Of a stretch of 20,320 nucleotides of DNA, positions 8,701 through 18,110 are shown in pieces (positions within the stretch are counted from its first letter, which is position 1; each line of letters opens with the position of its first letter). The stretch spans positions 116,321-136,640 of the forward strand of contig NZ_JH636049.1 in NCBI RefSeq assembly GCF_000258175.1, read 5' to 3'. The stretch is from Saccharomonospora xinjiangensis XJ-54 (GTDB lineage Bacteria; Actinomycetota; Actinomycetes; Mycobacteriales; Pseudonocardiaceae). The translations under genes were made by a program, and so were the position numbers. The notes below the pieces were generated by a model. The model searched no databases and had not been told where the DNA came from. It saw nothing but the letters and a program-made list of their open reading frames with translations.

Positions 8701-11700
8701 AGTCCACCGGCACTCCCCCGACGCAGGCCGCGGCCAGTCCGGTCAGGACCGCGTCCACCTCGCCGCGCCCGGTGCGCAGAAGGGGGACACAGCGCACCCC
8801 GGCGGTGTCTCGGCCGTCGTCCCGGTCGTGGTCGAGGGTGTCACGGGCGAGCATCGACAGCACTGTGCCGGGGCCGACCTCGATCACGGTGGACACCCCG
8901 AGCCGCCGCAGGCTGCGCACCGCGTCCGCGAACCGCACCGGCTCGCGGACCTGACGCACCCAGTACTCGAGGTCCGCCATCGCGGCGAGGCCCGCCTCGG
9001 CGCCGAACACCGTCGAGATCATAGGCATGGTTGGTGTGTCGAACTCGACGTCGGACAGCTCCCGCCGGTAGTCGTCGAGCATCGGGTCCATCAGAGCGGA
9101 GTGGAAGGCGTGCGACACCGTCAAGTTCCGGACCCGACGCCCACGCGCCCGCCACGACTCGGCGATCTCCTCGACGAGCGCGGCCTCGCCGGAGATCACG
9201 GTCGCCGTCGGGCCGTTCACCGCCCCGATGCTCACCGGGAGGGGTGGTGGCGAGCCCGGGGACTGTGCGGCGCCCTCCCCGAGCCGCCGCGCCGCACGAT
9301 CGATCAGATCATCCCGGACCTCCTGCTCCGTCGCGACGATCGCGGCCATCGCGCCGCCCTCGGGCAGTGCCTGCATCAGCCTGGCCCGCGCGGCGACCAC
9401 CCGGCACGCCTGGGGCAGCGACCACAAACCTGCCACGAACGCCGCCGTGACCTCGCCCAGCGAGTGTCCGCTCACGATGTCGGGCACCACGCCGAAGGAC
9501 TCGGCCAGACGGACCAGCGCCACCTCGATCGCGAAGAGCCCCGGCTGTGCCAGCCCGGTCGCGTGGACGGCACCGGCCGAGGGCTGTCCCCCGGGCCCCG
9601 TTTCGTCGTCCGCCGCGAAGAGAACCTCGCGCAGTGAACAGCCCAGTAGCTGGTCCAGTTCAGCGCAGACCTCGTCGAAGGCTGCGGCGAAGACCGGGTA
9701 GGCGGCATAGAGTTCGCGGCCCATGCCGGGGTACTGGGTTCCCTGGCCGGTGAACACCATGGCCAGCCTGCCCTCGTTCTCGGCCGTGCCCGTGATCACC
9801 GCCGGGGTGGAGCGTCCCTGGGCGAGGGCGGCCGCGCCCGCCGCGAGTTCGTCCCGGTCCGCGCCGAGGATCACCGCCCGGTGTTCGAGCAGCGCCCTGG
9901 TCGTCGCCAGGGCGTATGCCACGTCGGCGTCGGACGTCTCGGGGTGGGCGGCCAGATGCGCGGCCAACCGCTGAGCCTGATCACGCAGGGCCCCCGCAGT
10001 CCGGCCGGAGAGCACCCACGGGAGCGGTCCGGCCGTGTCGGTGACGGGCGCCGAGTCAATCGTCGCGCCGTCGCCCGCCTCCTTCGGCTCGGCGAGGACC
10101 AGCGGCTGCTCATCGTCAGTGACCAGGGCGCCGTGGTGGGTGCTGTCGAGGGCTGGGGCTTGTTCGAGGATGACGTGGGCGTTGGTGCCGCTGATCCCGA
10201 AGGAGGACACCGCGGCCCGTCGGGGACGGTCCACCTCGGGCCACGGCCGCGACTCGGTCAGCAACTCCACCGCACCCGACGACCAATCCACCTGCGACGT
10301 GGGCTCACCCACATGCAACGTCCGCGGCAACACCCCATGCCACATCGCCATGACCATCTTGATCACACCAGCCACACCCGCAGCAGCGACAGTGTGGCCG
10401 ATGTTCGACTTCACCGAACCCAGCCACAACGGCATCCCCTCGGCACGGTCCTGCCCGTAGGTCGCCAACAGAGCCTGCGCCTCAATCGGATCACCGAGCC
10501 GAGTCCCGGTGCCATGCACCTCCACCACATCCACATCCCCAGTGGACAAACGCGCATTCGCCAAAGCCTGACGGATCACCCGCTGCTGCGACGGACCATT
10601 CGGCGCCGTCAACCCATTCGACGCACCATCCTGATTCACCGCCGAACCCTTGACCACCGCCAGAACCCGACGACCATTCCGCACCGCATCCGACAACCGC
10701 TCCAACACCAGCAGCCCGACACCCTCACCCCAGCCCGTGCCATCCGCCGCATCCGAGAACGACTTACACCGACCGTCGGCAGCCAGACCACGCTGCCGAT
10801 GGAAGTCATCGAAGATGCCGGGGGTCGCCATGATGGTGACGCCGCCCGCCAGTGCCAGGGAGCACTCGCCCTGCCGCAGTGACTGCGCGGCCAGGTGCAG
10901 GGCGACCAGCGACGACGAACACGCCGTATCCACCGTCAGCGTCGGACCCTGCAATCCGAAGGCGTAGGCGACGCGACCGGAGGTCACGCTGTTCGAGATC
11001 CCGGTGCTCAGATGCGTGCGGACGGTCTCGGGCAGCCCGACGGCGCCCAGCCCGTAGTCCTGGCTCGCCTTGCCGACGAACACACCCGTGTCGCTGCCGC
11101 CCAGCGAGTTCGGGGCCAGACCCGAGCGCTCGAAGGCCTCCCATGCGGTCTCCAGCAGCAGGCGCTGCTGCGGATCCATCGCCACCGCCTCACGCGGCGA
11201 GATCCCGAACAAACCGGCGTCGAAACCCGCGGCGTCGGTGACGAAGCCGCCGACCCTGGCGAAGCCGTCGGTGTCGGACGGCCGCCATCCGCGATCGTCG
11301 GGGAAGGCGTCCACCGCGTCGCGGCCCTGGGCCACCAGCTCCCAGAGATCCTCCGGCGAACCGACGTCTCCCGGGAAGCGGCAGGCCATGCCCACCACGA
11401 CGACGTCGTCGTCCCGTCCTGTGCCGGTGTTCATCGGGCGATGCGTCGTGCTCGCCGCGACACCGCCATCGGCAGGCGCGATCCTGCTCAACAGGTGACG
11501 GGCGAGGTCGGCGGGTGTCGGATGGTCGAAGACGGCGGTGGCGGGCAGTGTCAGCCCCGTGGCCGCTCGGAGCCGGTTGCGGAGTTCCACGGCGGTCAGC
11601 GAATCGAAGCCCAGGTCGCTGAAAGGCTGGTCCGCCGCGACCCGGTCGGCGCCCGCGTGACCGAGCACCGCTGCCGCCTCCCCGCGGACCGTATCGACCG

Positions 11701-14700
11701 CCTGCCTGCGGCGTTCCGGCTCGGCGAGTCCGGAGATCCGGTCCGCCCAGCCGATCTCGGTCGATGCCGACGTCGCGGCCCGTCGCGGCGCGCGGGTCTT
11801 GCGGACGCGCACCAGGGCGCGCAGCAGTTCCGGAACGCGATCCCAGTCGCGCAGCGCGGCGGGGTCGAGGTCCACCGGGACAGCATGGGTCGGTCGCGTC
11901 GCCAGCAGGATGTCGAGCAGCGCCATGGCGCGTTCCCGCGTCAGGGGGGTCACCCCGCCGCGGCTCAGTCGATTGCGGTCCGTACTAGTCAGACCCGCGG
12001 TCATCCCGGAATCGGCGGACCACGGGCCCCACGCGAGCGCGGTGCCCGCGAGGCCGAGCGCGCGGCGATGCGCGACGAGGCCGTCGAGGAACGCGTTGCC
12101 TGCCGCATAGACCGCCTGGCCTGCTGCCCCCCAGACGCCCGCGACGGAGGAGAATGTCACGAACAACGGCAGGTCCAGGTGCTGGGTGGCCCTGTGCAGG
12201 TTCCAGGCTCCGGTGACTTTGGGCGCCAGTACCTCCTCGATCCTCGTCGCGTCGAGGGTGGCGAGCACGCCGTCGGAGACGACCCCGGCAGCGTGGACGA
12301 CGCCGGCCAGCGGCCGATCCTCGGGAATCGAGTCGATCGCCTCGGCGAGGGCCCTGGCGTCGGTGACGTCCGCGCTGGACACGCGGGCTCGGGCGCCGAG
12401 GGTGGCGAGGTCGGCGACGAACGCGGCCGCCCCCGGCGTGTCCTCGCCGCGCCGGGACACCAGCAGTAGGTCGGTGACGCCGTGCACGGCGACGAGGTGG
12501 CGTGCCACGGCACGGCCCAAGGACCCGAGACCGCCGGTGATCAGCACAGTCGTTCCCGGCGGCACCGGTCGAGGTACCGTCAGCACCGCCTTTCCGACCA
12601 GGGTTGCACCCGCCAGTGCCCGTAGGGCGGGGCGGATGCGGCGGACGTCGAACTCGGTGATCGGCGGCGGTGTCAACACGCCCTGCTCGAACAGCTCCCC
12701 GAGCCGAGCGAGCGCGTGTGCGACCCGGTCGGGGTGCAGCGCCGACACGTCGAAGGGTTCGTACCGGACTCCGGGATGCTCGTCGGCGACCTGCCCGGCG
12801 TCCCGCAGGTCGGTCTTGCCCATCTCCAGCAGCACTCCGCCGGGGGCCAGTGTCCGCAGCGAGGCATCCACGAAAGGCCCCGCCAGGGCGTTCAACACGA
12901 CATCGACGCCTCGGCCGTCGGTCGCCGAGAGCACCCGCGACTCGAATTCGAGGTCGCGGGAGGAGGAGATCCTCTCCGCCGGGATCCCCCAGTCCCGCAG
13001 CACCGCGTGCTTGCCGGGGGACGCGGTGACGAAAACCTCCGCCCCGACCGCGCGAGCCACCTGCACGGCGGCTGAGCCGACACCGCCCGCCGCCGCGTGA
13101 ATCAGCACCGAGCGACCCGCGGACAGGCCAGCCAGCTCGACCAGTCCGTGGTACGCGGTGAGGAACACGCTCGGCACCGACGCGGCCTCGACCGCCGACC
13201 AGCCGGTCGGCACGGCGATCAGGCAACGGCGGTCCACGACGACCTCGGACGCGAACGCGCCGGAGAACACGCCCGTCACGAGGTCACCGCAGGCGAGGCC
13301 GGTGACCTCGGCACCGACCTCGACGACGACGCCCGCGCCCTCGCCGCCGATCTCGATGACGTCGGGGTACATCCCCAGCGCCGCCATCACGTCACGGAAG
13401 TTCACCCCCGCCGCGCGGACGGACACCCGGACCTCGCCGGGGGCCAGGGGTTTTTGTCCGCGTGGCGACGACGGCAGCACGTTGACGCCGGTCAAAGATC
13501 CGGGTGACGCCACCCCGATCCGCCAGCGGCCGCCGGGCAGGATCAGCTCGTCCTGATCGGACGTCCGCGTGAGGCTCGACCGGCCGAGTCGGGGCACCAG
13601 CACCCGCTCTTCGCGGATCGCGACCTGCGAGTCCTCCGCGACGAGCAGGCTGCGCAGCAGGCCCGGATCGAGTTCGGCGGGGACGGCGGAGGCCAGATCG
13701 AGCAGCGTGATGCGGTCGGGGTTCTCCGTCTGGGCGGTGCGCAACAGACCCCAGATCGCCGAACCGGCCAGCCCGTCGACCGGGTCGGCGGGCTCCGCCG
13801 CCACGGCGTCGCTGGTGACCACCAGCAGCCGGGTGTCGAGCAGAACGTCGTCGGCCAGCAGCGACTGGACGGTGCGGATCACTCGGGCGACGTCGCGGTG
13901 CACCGCCTCGGTCAAGGCGTCGTCGCCTGCCTGACCGGCGCCACGACAGTCCAGCACGATCAGCGCGGGCGCGTTCCCCACATGGTCGACGGCCGAGGAG
14001 AGCCGGGCCAGGTCGGGGAGACAGCGAACGGGGCCGAGCCGTTCGTCACCCACGGATTCGGACTCGGTCCCGGATTCGGACTCGGCCCTCGCCGACGGTC
14101 CGGCCGCGGGCAGCATGGCGAACCACTCGGCGGACCGCGCGGACTCCGGCGGCACGGCGGGCAGTGTCGCGGGGACCCACGTCACCTCGAACAGGGCCGA
14201 GTCCTGGCCCGTGGCGTCGTCGAGCGCGCCAGGGGCGAGCGGACGCAGGATTACCCGGTCGACGGTCAGCACCGGCGTCCCGTCCGGATCGGTCATGGCC
14301 AACCCCAGGGCGCCGTCCCCGGCCCGGTTCAGCCGCACCCGAAGACGGGTGGCCCCGACCGCGTGCACCTGGACTCCCATCCAGGAGAAGGGCAGCCGGA
14401 CTCCGGTGCCGCCGTCGTCCTGCGGACGCAGGACCCGAGCCACCTCGGGCAGGCCGAGCGCGTGCAGGGCGGCGTCGAACAGCGCCGGGTGCACCGCGTG
14501 GGCGATCTCCGTGGGGCGACCGACTCCCGAAGCGTCGGCGAAGTCCGGCAGCTCCACCTCGGCGAACACCGCGTCCGTCCCGACCCAGGCCGCCCGCAGG
14601 CCCCGGAAGGCCGGGCCGTAGGTCAGTCCTGCCTCGGTGAAGGTGTCGTACAGCTCGGTGGTCTCCACCGGGCGGCTTCCGGGCGGTGGCCACGCCTTCG

Positions 14701-17700
14701 CGAACCCGTCCAGTGCCGTCTGCGGAAGGGTCGGATCGGACTCCAGCAGGGTGCCGACGGCGTGTGCGGTCCAGTCGGCGTCCGGGTCGGACGCCGGCCG
14801 GGTGTGCACCGTGACCGCCCGGCGTCCGTCGGTCTCGGGGTGGTCGAGGTGCACGCGCACCGTGAGCGCACCGGTCGGCGGCAGGAGCACCGGGGCGTGC
14901 AGGGTCAGCTCTTCGAGGATCGGGGCGTCCAGGTCGGCTGCCGCGTGCAGCACCCAGTCCACCAGTCCCGTGCCGGGGAACACGATCGCCCCACCGACCT
15001 GGTGATCCGACGACCAGGGCACGGCCGAGACGGACAGCACCCCGGTAAGCACCACGCCTCGGGAGTCCGGGAGGTCCACTCGCGCTCCCAGCACGGGATG
15101 CCCGCCCGCCGTCAGCCCCAGGCCGCGCGCGTCCCCCCGGCCCCCCTCTGCGTCCAGCCAGAACCGCTGGCGCTGGAACGCGTAGGTGGGCAGCTCCAGC
15201 GGGGACACGCGGGCCGGGAACACCGGCGACCAGTCGAGGCGGGCACAGGAGACGTGCACCGAGGCGAGCCCGGCGAGCAGGGTTTCCTGCTCGCCTCGTC
15301 CCGCGCGCAGCAGCGACACACACGACATGGGGGCTGCCGCGCTCGGGATCGGGCCGGTGTGCTCCTCGGACCGTCCGGCGTCGGGAGCGGCGAACCGTCG
15401 CTGTTCGGAAGCCGTGCCGTCAGCCGCCTCGGCGACGGCGTCGAGAAGTGTGGTGAGCACCGCGCCGGGTCCGACCTCGATCACGGTGGTCACACCGAGG
15501 TCGCGCAGCGCGCCCGCAGCGTCGGCGAACCGCACCGGTTCCCGCACCTGCCGCACCCAATACCCCGGATCGGTCAGGACGGCGGGCGCGAGCACGCCAC
15601 CCGTCACGGTGGACACCACCGGCAACCTCGGCGAGCCGAACTGGACCCGGGCGAGAACCTGGCCATAGTCGTCGAGCATGGGGTCCATCAGCGCGGAATG
15701 AAACGCATGCGACACCGAGAGCGCGCGGACCCGACGACCCCGGGCCCGCCAAAACTCCATCACCCGGCCCACAGCGCCCGCGTCTCCTGACACGACCGTC
15801 GCGTTCGGTCCGTTGACCGCCGCGACGTCCACTCCCGACGCGCCCCCCGGAACGTCCGATTCGCCGATACTCGTCCGCACCTCTTCTTCGGTGGCCGCGA
15901 TCGAGGCCATCGCCCCACCCCCAGGCAACGCCTGCATCAACCCCGCCCGCGCCGCCACCACCCGACACGCCTGCGGCAACGACCACAACCCCGCCACGAA
16001 AGCCGCCGTCACCTCCCCCAGAGAATGACCAGCCACCACCTCAGGAACAACACCGAACGACCCCAACAACCGCACCAACGCAACCTCCACCGCGAACAAA
16101 GCAGGCTGCGCCACCCCCGTATCGTCGATCGTCCGGGCACCGGGAGGCTGCGCGGGCTCGATGGCGAACACGGCCTCCCGCAAAGAGAACCCCAACAACG
16201 GATCCAACTCCGCACACACCTCATCAAACGCCTCCGCGAACACCGGAAACGCCCCATACAACTCCCGACCCATCCCCGCGTATTGGGAGCCCTGCCCCGA
16301 AAACACCAACCCAACCCGGCCCGCCTGCCGCACCACACCCGACACCACACCAGGAGCGCCACGACCCTCGGCCACCGCAGCAAGACCGGCGAGAAGTTCA
16401 GCTCGATCAGAGCCGAGCACCACCGCACGATGCTCCAACGCCGCCCGCGCCCTGACGAGCGAACAAGCAACATCGGCCAGCGCAAGGCCCGGACGGGCGG
16501 TCACGTGCGCGGCCAACCGCTGAGCCTGATCACGCAAAGCCCCCGCGGTCCGGCCGGAGAGCACCCACGGGACGGGACCCGGGCCGAGGGTACGGCCGTC
16601 CCCGGCTCCGACGGCGGTCTCATCGCCGAGGTCGGTCTCGCCGTCGGCCGCCTCCGCCGGCTCGTCGAGGGCCGGGGCTTGTTCGAGGATGACGTGGGCG
16701 TTGGTGCCGCTGATCCCGAAGGAGGACACCGCGGCCCGTCGGGGACGGTCCACCTCGGGCCACGGCCGCGGCTCGGTCAGCAACTCCACCGCACCCGACG
16801 ACCAATCCACCTGCGGCGTGGGTTCGTCCACATGCAGGGTCCGCGGCAGCACCCCATGCCGCATCGCCATGACCATCTTGATCACACCAGCCACACCCGC
16901 AGCCGCCTGACCGTGTCCGATGTTGGACTTCACCGAACCCAGCCACAACGGCATCCCCTCGGCACGGTCCTGCCCGTAGGTCGCCAACAACGCCTGCGCC
17001 TCAATCGGATCACCAAGCCGAGTCCCGGTGCCGTGCGCCTCCACCACATCGACATCCGCCGGACTGATCTGCGCGTTGACCAGCGCCTCACGGATCACCC
17101 GCTGCTGTGACGGACCATTCGGCGCCGTCAACCCATTCGACGCACCATCCTGATTCACCGCCGAACCCCGCACGACAGCGAGAATCCGCCTGCCGTTGCG
17201 CACCGCATCCGACAACCGCTCGACGAGCAGGACGCCCACGCCCTCACCCCAGCCGGTGCCGTCCGCCGAGGCCGCGAACGACTTGCAACGCCCGTCGGGC
17301 GCCAGGCCGCCCTGCCGGGCGAACTCCCGCACGATGACAGGTGAGGCCATGACCTCCACGCCGCCGACCACCGCCAGCGAACACTCGTCGGCACGTAGCG
17401 CCTGCGCGGCCAGATGCAGGGCCACCAATGACGACGAACACGCCGTGTCCACCGTCACCGCGGGCCCCTCCAGGCCGAAGGTGTAGGCGACGCGACCGGA
17501 CACGACGCTGGTCGCGTTGCCGGTCAGCAGGTAGCCCTGGACCTCCTCGGGCATGTCGGTGAGCGCGCCGCCGTAGTCACGACCGGACACCCCCGCGAAC
17601 ACACCGGTGCGGCTGCCCTCGACGGTTGAAGCGTCGATGCCAGCGCGCTCGAACACCTCCCACGACGCCTCCAGCAGCAGGCGCTGCTGCGGGTCCATCG

Positions 17701-18052
17701 CCAGTGCTTCGCGCGGAGAGATCCCGAACAGTTCCGCGTCGAAGGACGCCACGTCGGCGAGGAACCCACCGCCGAACTCGCCCGCGGAGTCGCCTGCTGC
17801 CGCACCGCCCGAGATCGAGTCGAGATCCCAGCCCCGATCGGCAGGCAACCCGGTGACGGCGTCGACGCCGTCGTCGACGAGACGCCACAGGTCCGCGGGC
17901 GACTCGACGCCGCCGGGATAACGGCAGGCCATACCGATGACCGCGATCGGCTCCCGTTCGCGCGACTCGACGTCGAGCAGGCGCTGCCGGGTCCGGTGAA
18001 GATCAGCCGTGACCCACTTGAGGTAGTCGCGGAGCTCTTCTTCGTTCGCCAT
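5747..18052 (-). CDS. Bimodular type I PKS: DD-[KS-AT-DH-ER-KR-ACP]-[KS-AT-DH-KR-ACP]-DD
   Basis: A complete 4101-residue protein. ATG at 18050-18052 is chosen because AGGAG lies 9 nt upstream and the N-terminus ([20 protein letters not shown]) is a normal coiled-coil docking head running into the first KS ([15 protein letters not shown]). The protein extends a polyketide twice with malonyl units: module one reduces fully to methylene, module two leaves a double bond. Intermodular linker: about residues 2191-2215. C-terminal docking domain: about 4025-4101 ([13 protein letters not shown], ending in [16 protein letters not shown]), so the chain passes to another polypeptide; there is no thioesterase. 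TAA stop at 5747-5749. Catalytic residues are itemised in the two module entries. DNA of the two modules is partly near-identical and codon usage is mosaic. Domain calls are by motif; the compound made is unknown. Confidence 0.97.
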   Translation of the reverse strand: MANEEELRDYLKWVTADLHRTRQRLLDVESREREPIAVIGMACRYPGGVESPADLWRLVDDGVDAVTGLPADRGWDLDSISGGAAAGDSAGEFGGGFLADVASFDAELFGISPREALAMDPQQRLLLEASWEVFERAGIDASTVEGSRTGVFAGVSGRDYGGALTDMPEEVQGYLLTGNATSVVSGRVAYTFGLEGPAVTVDTACSSSLVALHLAAQALRADECSLAVVGGVEVMASPVIVREFARQGGLAPDGRCKSFAASADGTGWGEGVGVLLVERLSDAVRNGRRILAVVRGSAVNQDGASNGLTAPNGPSQQRVIREALVNAQISPADVDVVEAHGTGTRLGDPIEAQALLATYGQDRAEGMPLWLGSVKSNIGHGQAAAGVAGVIKMVMAMRHGVLPRTLHVDEPTPQVDWSSGAVELLTEPRPWPEVDRPRRAAVSSFGISGTNAHVILEQAPALDEPAEAADGETDLGDETAVGAGDGRTLGPGPVPWVLSGRTAGALRDQAQRLAAHVTARPGLALADVACSLVRARAALEHRAVVLGSDRAELLAGLAAVAEGRGAPGVVSGVVRQAGRVGLVFSGQGSQYAGMGRELYGAFPVFAEAFDEVCAELDPLLGFSLREAVFAIEPAQPPGARTIDDTGVAQPALFAVEVALVRLLGSFGVVPEVVAGHSLGEVTAAFVAGLWSLPQACRVVAARAGLMQALPGGGAMASIAATEEEVRTSIGESDVPGGASGVDVAAVNGPNATVVSGDAGAVGRVMEFWRARGRRVRALSVSHAFHSALMDPMLDDYGQVLARVQFGSPRLPVVSTVTGGVLAPAVLTDPGYWVRQVREPVRFADAAGALRDLGVTTVIEVGPGAVLTTLLDAVAEAADGTASEQRRFAAPDAGRSEEHTGPIPSAAAPMSCVSLLRAGRGEQETLLAGLASVHVSCARLDWSPVFPARVSPLELPTYAFQRQRFWLDAEGGRGDARGLGLTAGGHPVLGARVDLPDSRGVVLTGVLSVSAVPWSSDHQVGGAIVFPGTGLVDWVLHAAADLDAPILEELTLHAPVLLPPTGALTVRVHLDHPETDGRRAVTVHTRPASDPDADWTAHAVGTLLESDPTLPQTALDGFAKAWPPPGSRPVETTELYDTFTEAGLTYGPAFRGLRAAWVGTDAVFAEVELPDFADASGVGRPTEIAHAVHPALFDAALHALGLPEVARVLRPQDDGGTGVRLPFSWMGVQVHAVGATRLRVRLNRAGDGALGLAMTDPDGTPVLTVDRVILRPLAPGALDDATGQDSALFEVTWVPATLPAVPPESARSAEWFAMLPAAGPSARAESESGTESESVGDERLGPVRCLPDLARLSSAVDHVGNAPALIVLDCRGAGQAGDDALTEAVHRDVARVIRTVQSLLADDVLLDTRLLVVTSDAVAAEPADPVDGLAGSAIWGLLRTAQTENPDRITLLDLASAVPAELDPGLLRSLLVAEDSQVAIREERVLVPRLGRSSLTRTSDQDELILPGGRWRIGVASPGSLTGVNVLPSSPRGQKPLAPGEVRVSVRAAGVNFRDVMAALGMYPDVIEIGGEGAGVVVEVGAEVTGLACGDLVTGVFSGAFASEVVVDRRCLIAVPTGWSAVEAASVPSVFLTAYHGLVELAGLSAGRSVLIHAAAGGVGSAAVQVARAVGAEVFVTASPGKHAVLRDWGIPAERISSSRDLEFESRVLSATDGRGVDVVLNALAGPFVDASLRTLAPGGVLLEMGKTDLRDAGQVADEHPGVRYEPFDVSALHPDRVAHALARLGELFEQGVLTPPPITEFDVRRIRPALRALAGATLVGKAVLTVPRPVPPGTTVLITGGLGSLGRAVARHLVAVHGVTDLLLVSRRGEDTPGAAAFVADLATLGARARVSSADVTDARALAEAIDSIPEDRPLAGVVHAAGVVSDGVLATLDATRIEEVLAPKVTGAWNLHRATQHLDLPLFVTFSSVAGVWGAAGQAVYAAGNAFLDGLVAHRRALGLAGTALAWGPWSADSGMTAGLTSTDRNRLSRGGVTPLTRERAMALLDILLATRPTHAVPVDLDPAALRDWDRVPELLRALVRVRKTRAPRRAATSASTEIGWADRISGLAEPERRRQAVDTVRGEAAAVLGHAGADRVAADQPFSDLGFDSLTAVELRNRLRAATGLTLPATAVFDHPTPADLARHLLSRIAPADGGVAASTTHRPMNTGTGRDDDVVVVGMACRFPGDVGSPEDLWELVAQGRDAVDAFPDDRGWRPSDTDGFARVGGFVTDAAGFDAGLFGISPREAVAMDPQQRLLLETAWEAFERSGLAPNSLGGSDTGVFVGKASQDYGLGAVGLPETVRTHLSTGISNSVTSGRVAYAFGLQGPTLTVDTACSSSLVALHLAAQSLRQGECSLALAGGVTIMATPGIFDDFHRQRGLAADGRCKSFSDAADGTGWGEGVGLLVLERLSDAVRNGRRVLAVVKGSAVNQDGASNGLTAPNGPSQQRVIRQALANARLSTGDVDVVEVHGTGTRLGDPIEAQALLATYGQDRAEGMPLWLGSVKSNIGHTVAAAGVAGVIKMVMAMWHGVLPRTLHVGEPTSQVDWSSGAVELLTESRPWPEVDRPRRAAVSSFGISGTNAHVILEQAPALDSTHHGALVTDDEQPLVLAEPKEAGDGATIDSAPVTDTAGPLPWVLSGRTAGALRDQAQRLAAHLAAHPETSDADVAYALATTRALLEHRAVILGADRDELAAGAAALAQGRSTPAVITGTAENEGRLAMVFTGQGTQYPGMGRELYAAYPVFAAAFDEVCAELDQLLGCSLREVLFAADDETGPGGQPSAGAVHATGLAQPGLFAIEVALVRLAESFGVVPDIVSGHSLGEVTAAFVAGLWSLPQACRVVAARARLMQALPEGGAMAAIVATEQEVRDDLIDRAARRLGEGAAQSPGSPPPLPVSIGAVNGPTATVISGEAALVEEIAESWRARGRRVRNLTVSHAFHSALMDPMLDDYRRELSDVEFDTPTMPMISTVFGAEAGLAAMADLEYWVRQVREPVRFADAVRSLRRLGVSTVIEVGPGTVLSMLARDTLDHDRDDGRDTAGVRCVPLLRTGRGEVDAVLTGLAAACVGGVPVDWSPQLPSAPSSVDLPTYAFQHERYWLDAGASSGDPRGLGLGAADHPMLGAVVESPDTAGVVVTGSLSLAAQPWLADHQVAGVVVLPGTAFVEIVLQAGRHVGRDTVAELTLEVPLVLTAGEEVHTRVVVGSPDETDAMPVTVYARAQDAPRDETWTRHAHGSLTVGHAVPTARPGPWPPVDADPADVADLYPADSDSGLTYGPAFQGLHRAWRKAHEVFAEVRLPGSVREEAGRFGMHPALLDAALHTIGLAASPTDDPTRLPFAWTGVTVYQAGAAAARVRMSPGAGTALSIELTDELGRPLASIGGVTLRPVSQAGPAAAGRRRPDALFRLEWTSSPSTPEPAAPVGWAVLDQATPDRLPARIGGAELPRLADLGAGSSSVTGTARPEVVLAELAGDHLSDDPAEAVRDTVHRTFGLLLRWLADDGLSSTRLVLVTRRALATADDEDVVDLAAASALGLVRSAQSEHPDRFLIIDVDGEEASIQALPAAVAAATAAAEPQMAIRAGTLLTPRLARSVPTEADPPRTAASDADARDVSLPWDRVPGGTVVVTGGTGLLGGAVARHLVAEHGTRRLLLLGRQGGDTPAAERLAEELAELGADASFAACDVGDRTALAAVLAAVPAEHPVTAVVHAAGVLDDGLLTSLTPERIDRVLRAKVSGAVNLHEATLELGAVPLVLFSSVAGLLGSAGQANYAAANAFLDALAQHRRALGLPAVSLAWGPWTGADGGMTGGLDGAATQRTARTGLRALSISEGLRLFDLAVASDRPVVSPADWVLGTAAERRDGPVPALLRGLVRAPARRLHSAGDAGAALRSSLAGLSTADARSALVTLVRQEAAAVIGHRSVEMVSATTAFTELGFDSLTSVELRNRLNELTGRHMPATLVFDYPSPSEVGDFLAAELGARPEAPDGAILAQLDRLEQGVSSAELSGEARRALATRLTVLLSKLGDAGHEEPGDADVALHAADADELLRLIDDEFGGI
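5987..11407 (-). other. Second module of bimodular PKS: KS-AT(malonyl)-DH-KR-ACP
   Basis: Residue numbers refer to the 4101-residue protein. KS about 2216-2632: Cys2378, His2513 (EVHGTGT, where Val replaces the usual Ala), His2553. AT about 2763-3065: Ser2864 in GHSLGE and HAFH at 2981-2984, so malonyl-CoA is predicted; it carries a Pro/Gly-rich insertion near 2921-2938 that the first AT lacks. DH about 3161-3432: His3194, Gly3198 and Pro3203, with Asp3360. No ER: the structural KR half (about 3447-3640) runs straight into the catalytic half. KR: GGTGLLG at 3671-3677, LDD at 3756-3758 (B-type), Lys3776, Ser3800, Tyr3813, Asn3817. ACP Ser3981. Known behaviour of B-type KR plus DH predicts a trans alpha,beta double bond. 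Confidence 0.92.
10155..10296 (-). repeat. KS 3'-region repeat, copy in second module of bimodular PKS
   Basis: This 142-bp stretch matches 16674-16815 with a single mismatch (10252 versus 16771) when read base by base. Similarity continues at a lower level to about 10760. It encodes the end of the KS and the start of the KS-AT linker. Confidence 0.85.
14053..14085 (-). repeat. 18-bp tandem repeat in the DH-ER linker
   Basis: The 15-mer cggattcggactcgg occurs at 14053-14067 and 14071-14085, a period of 18 bp. It encodes the repeated ESES of [12 protein letters not shown] (about residues 1324-1335), an acidic, probably disordered linker stretch. Slippage duplication is the simplest origin. 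Confidence 0.6.
16674..16815 (-). repeat. KS 3'-region repeat, copy in first module of bimodular PKS
   Basis: Partner of 10155-10296, offset 6519 bp, in the same orientation. Flanking KS DNA is more diverged, so identity is concentrated in the conserved KS end and linker. Confidence 0.85.
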
Positions 18053-18061
18053 GTCCAGTTA

Positions 18062-18066
18062 CTCCT
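18062..18066 (-). promoter_or_regulatory. Ribosome binding site of the bimodular PKS
   Basis: AGGAG on the minus strand, 9 nt before ATG 18050-18052. It supports the chosen start. The 58-bp gap after the preceding stop suggests co-transcription with the upstream PKS gene. No promoter or terminator is recognisable in that gap. Confidence 0.75.
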
Positions 18067-18110
18067 AGCGTGGTTCGCGTCAGCAGAACGCGGGGTCGAG
18101 GCGGGCGGGA

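Larger units (their letters stand above)
11483..17953 (-). other. First module of bimodular PKS: KS-AT(malonyl)-DH-ER-KR-ACP, fully reducing
   Basis: Residue numbers refer to the 4101-residue protein. KS about 34-460: Cys205 (VDTACSSS), His340 (EAHGTGT), His380 (SNIGH). AT about 580-880: Ser677 in GHSLGE and HAFH at 782-785, the malonyl-CoA signature. DH about 983-1275: His1017, Gly1021 and Pro1026 form HxxxGxxxxP, and Asp1193 lies in [11 protein letters not shown] about 1512-1826: GVNFRDV at 1549-1555 and the NADPH loop HAAAGGVGS at 1652-1660; it is inserted between the structural and catalytic halves of the KR, as in other fully reducing modules. KR about 1834-2015: GGLGSLG at 1840-1846, Lys1945, Ser1969, Tyr1982, Asn1986. 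The LDD position reads VSD (1925-1927), keeping the last Asp, so B-type is likely, but DH and ER erase its stereochemical outcome. ACP Ser2151 (LGFDSL). Every domain looks functional. Confidence 0.93.

Noticed and set aside
7961..9637. Plus-strand open frame of 558 codons
   Set aside because: Antisense to the DH and AT of the second PKS module, with no domain signature. Similar antisense frames at 10895-12469, 13898-15790 and 18372-20204 were rejected for the same reason.
18053..18110. Promoter or terminator between the first and second PKS genes
   Set aside because: Only 58 bp with a ribosome binding site; no -10/-35 pair or hairpin was recognised, so co-transcription is the simpler reading.
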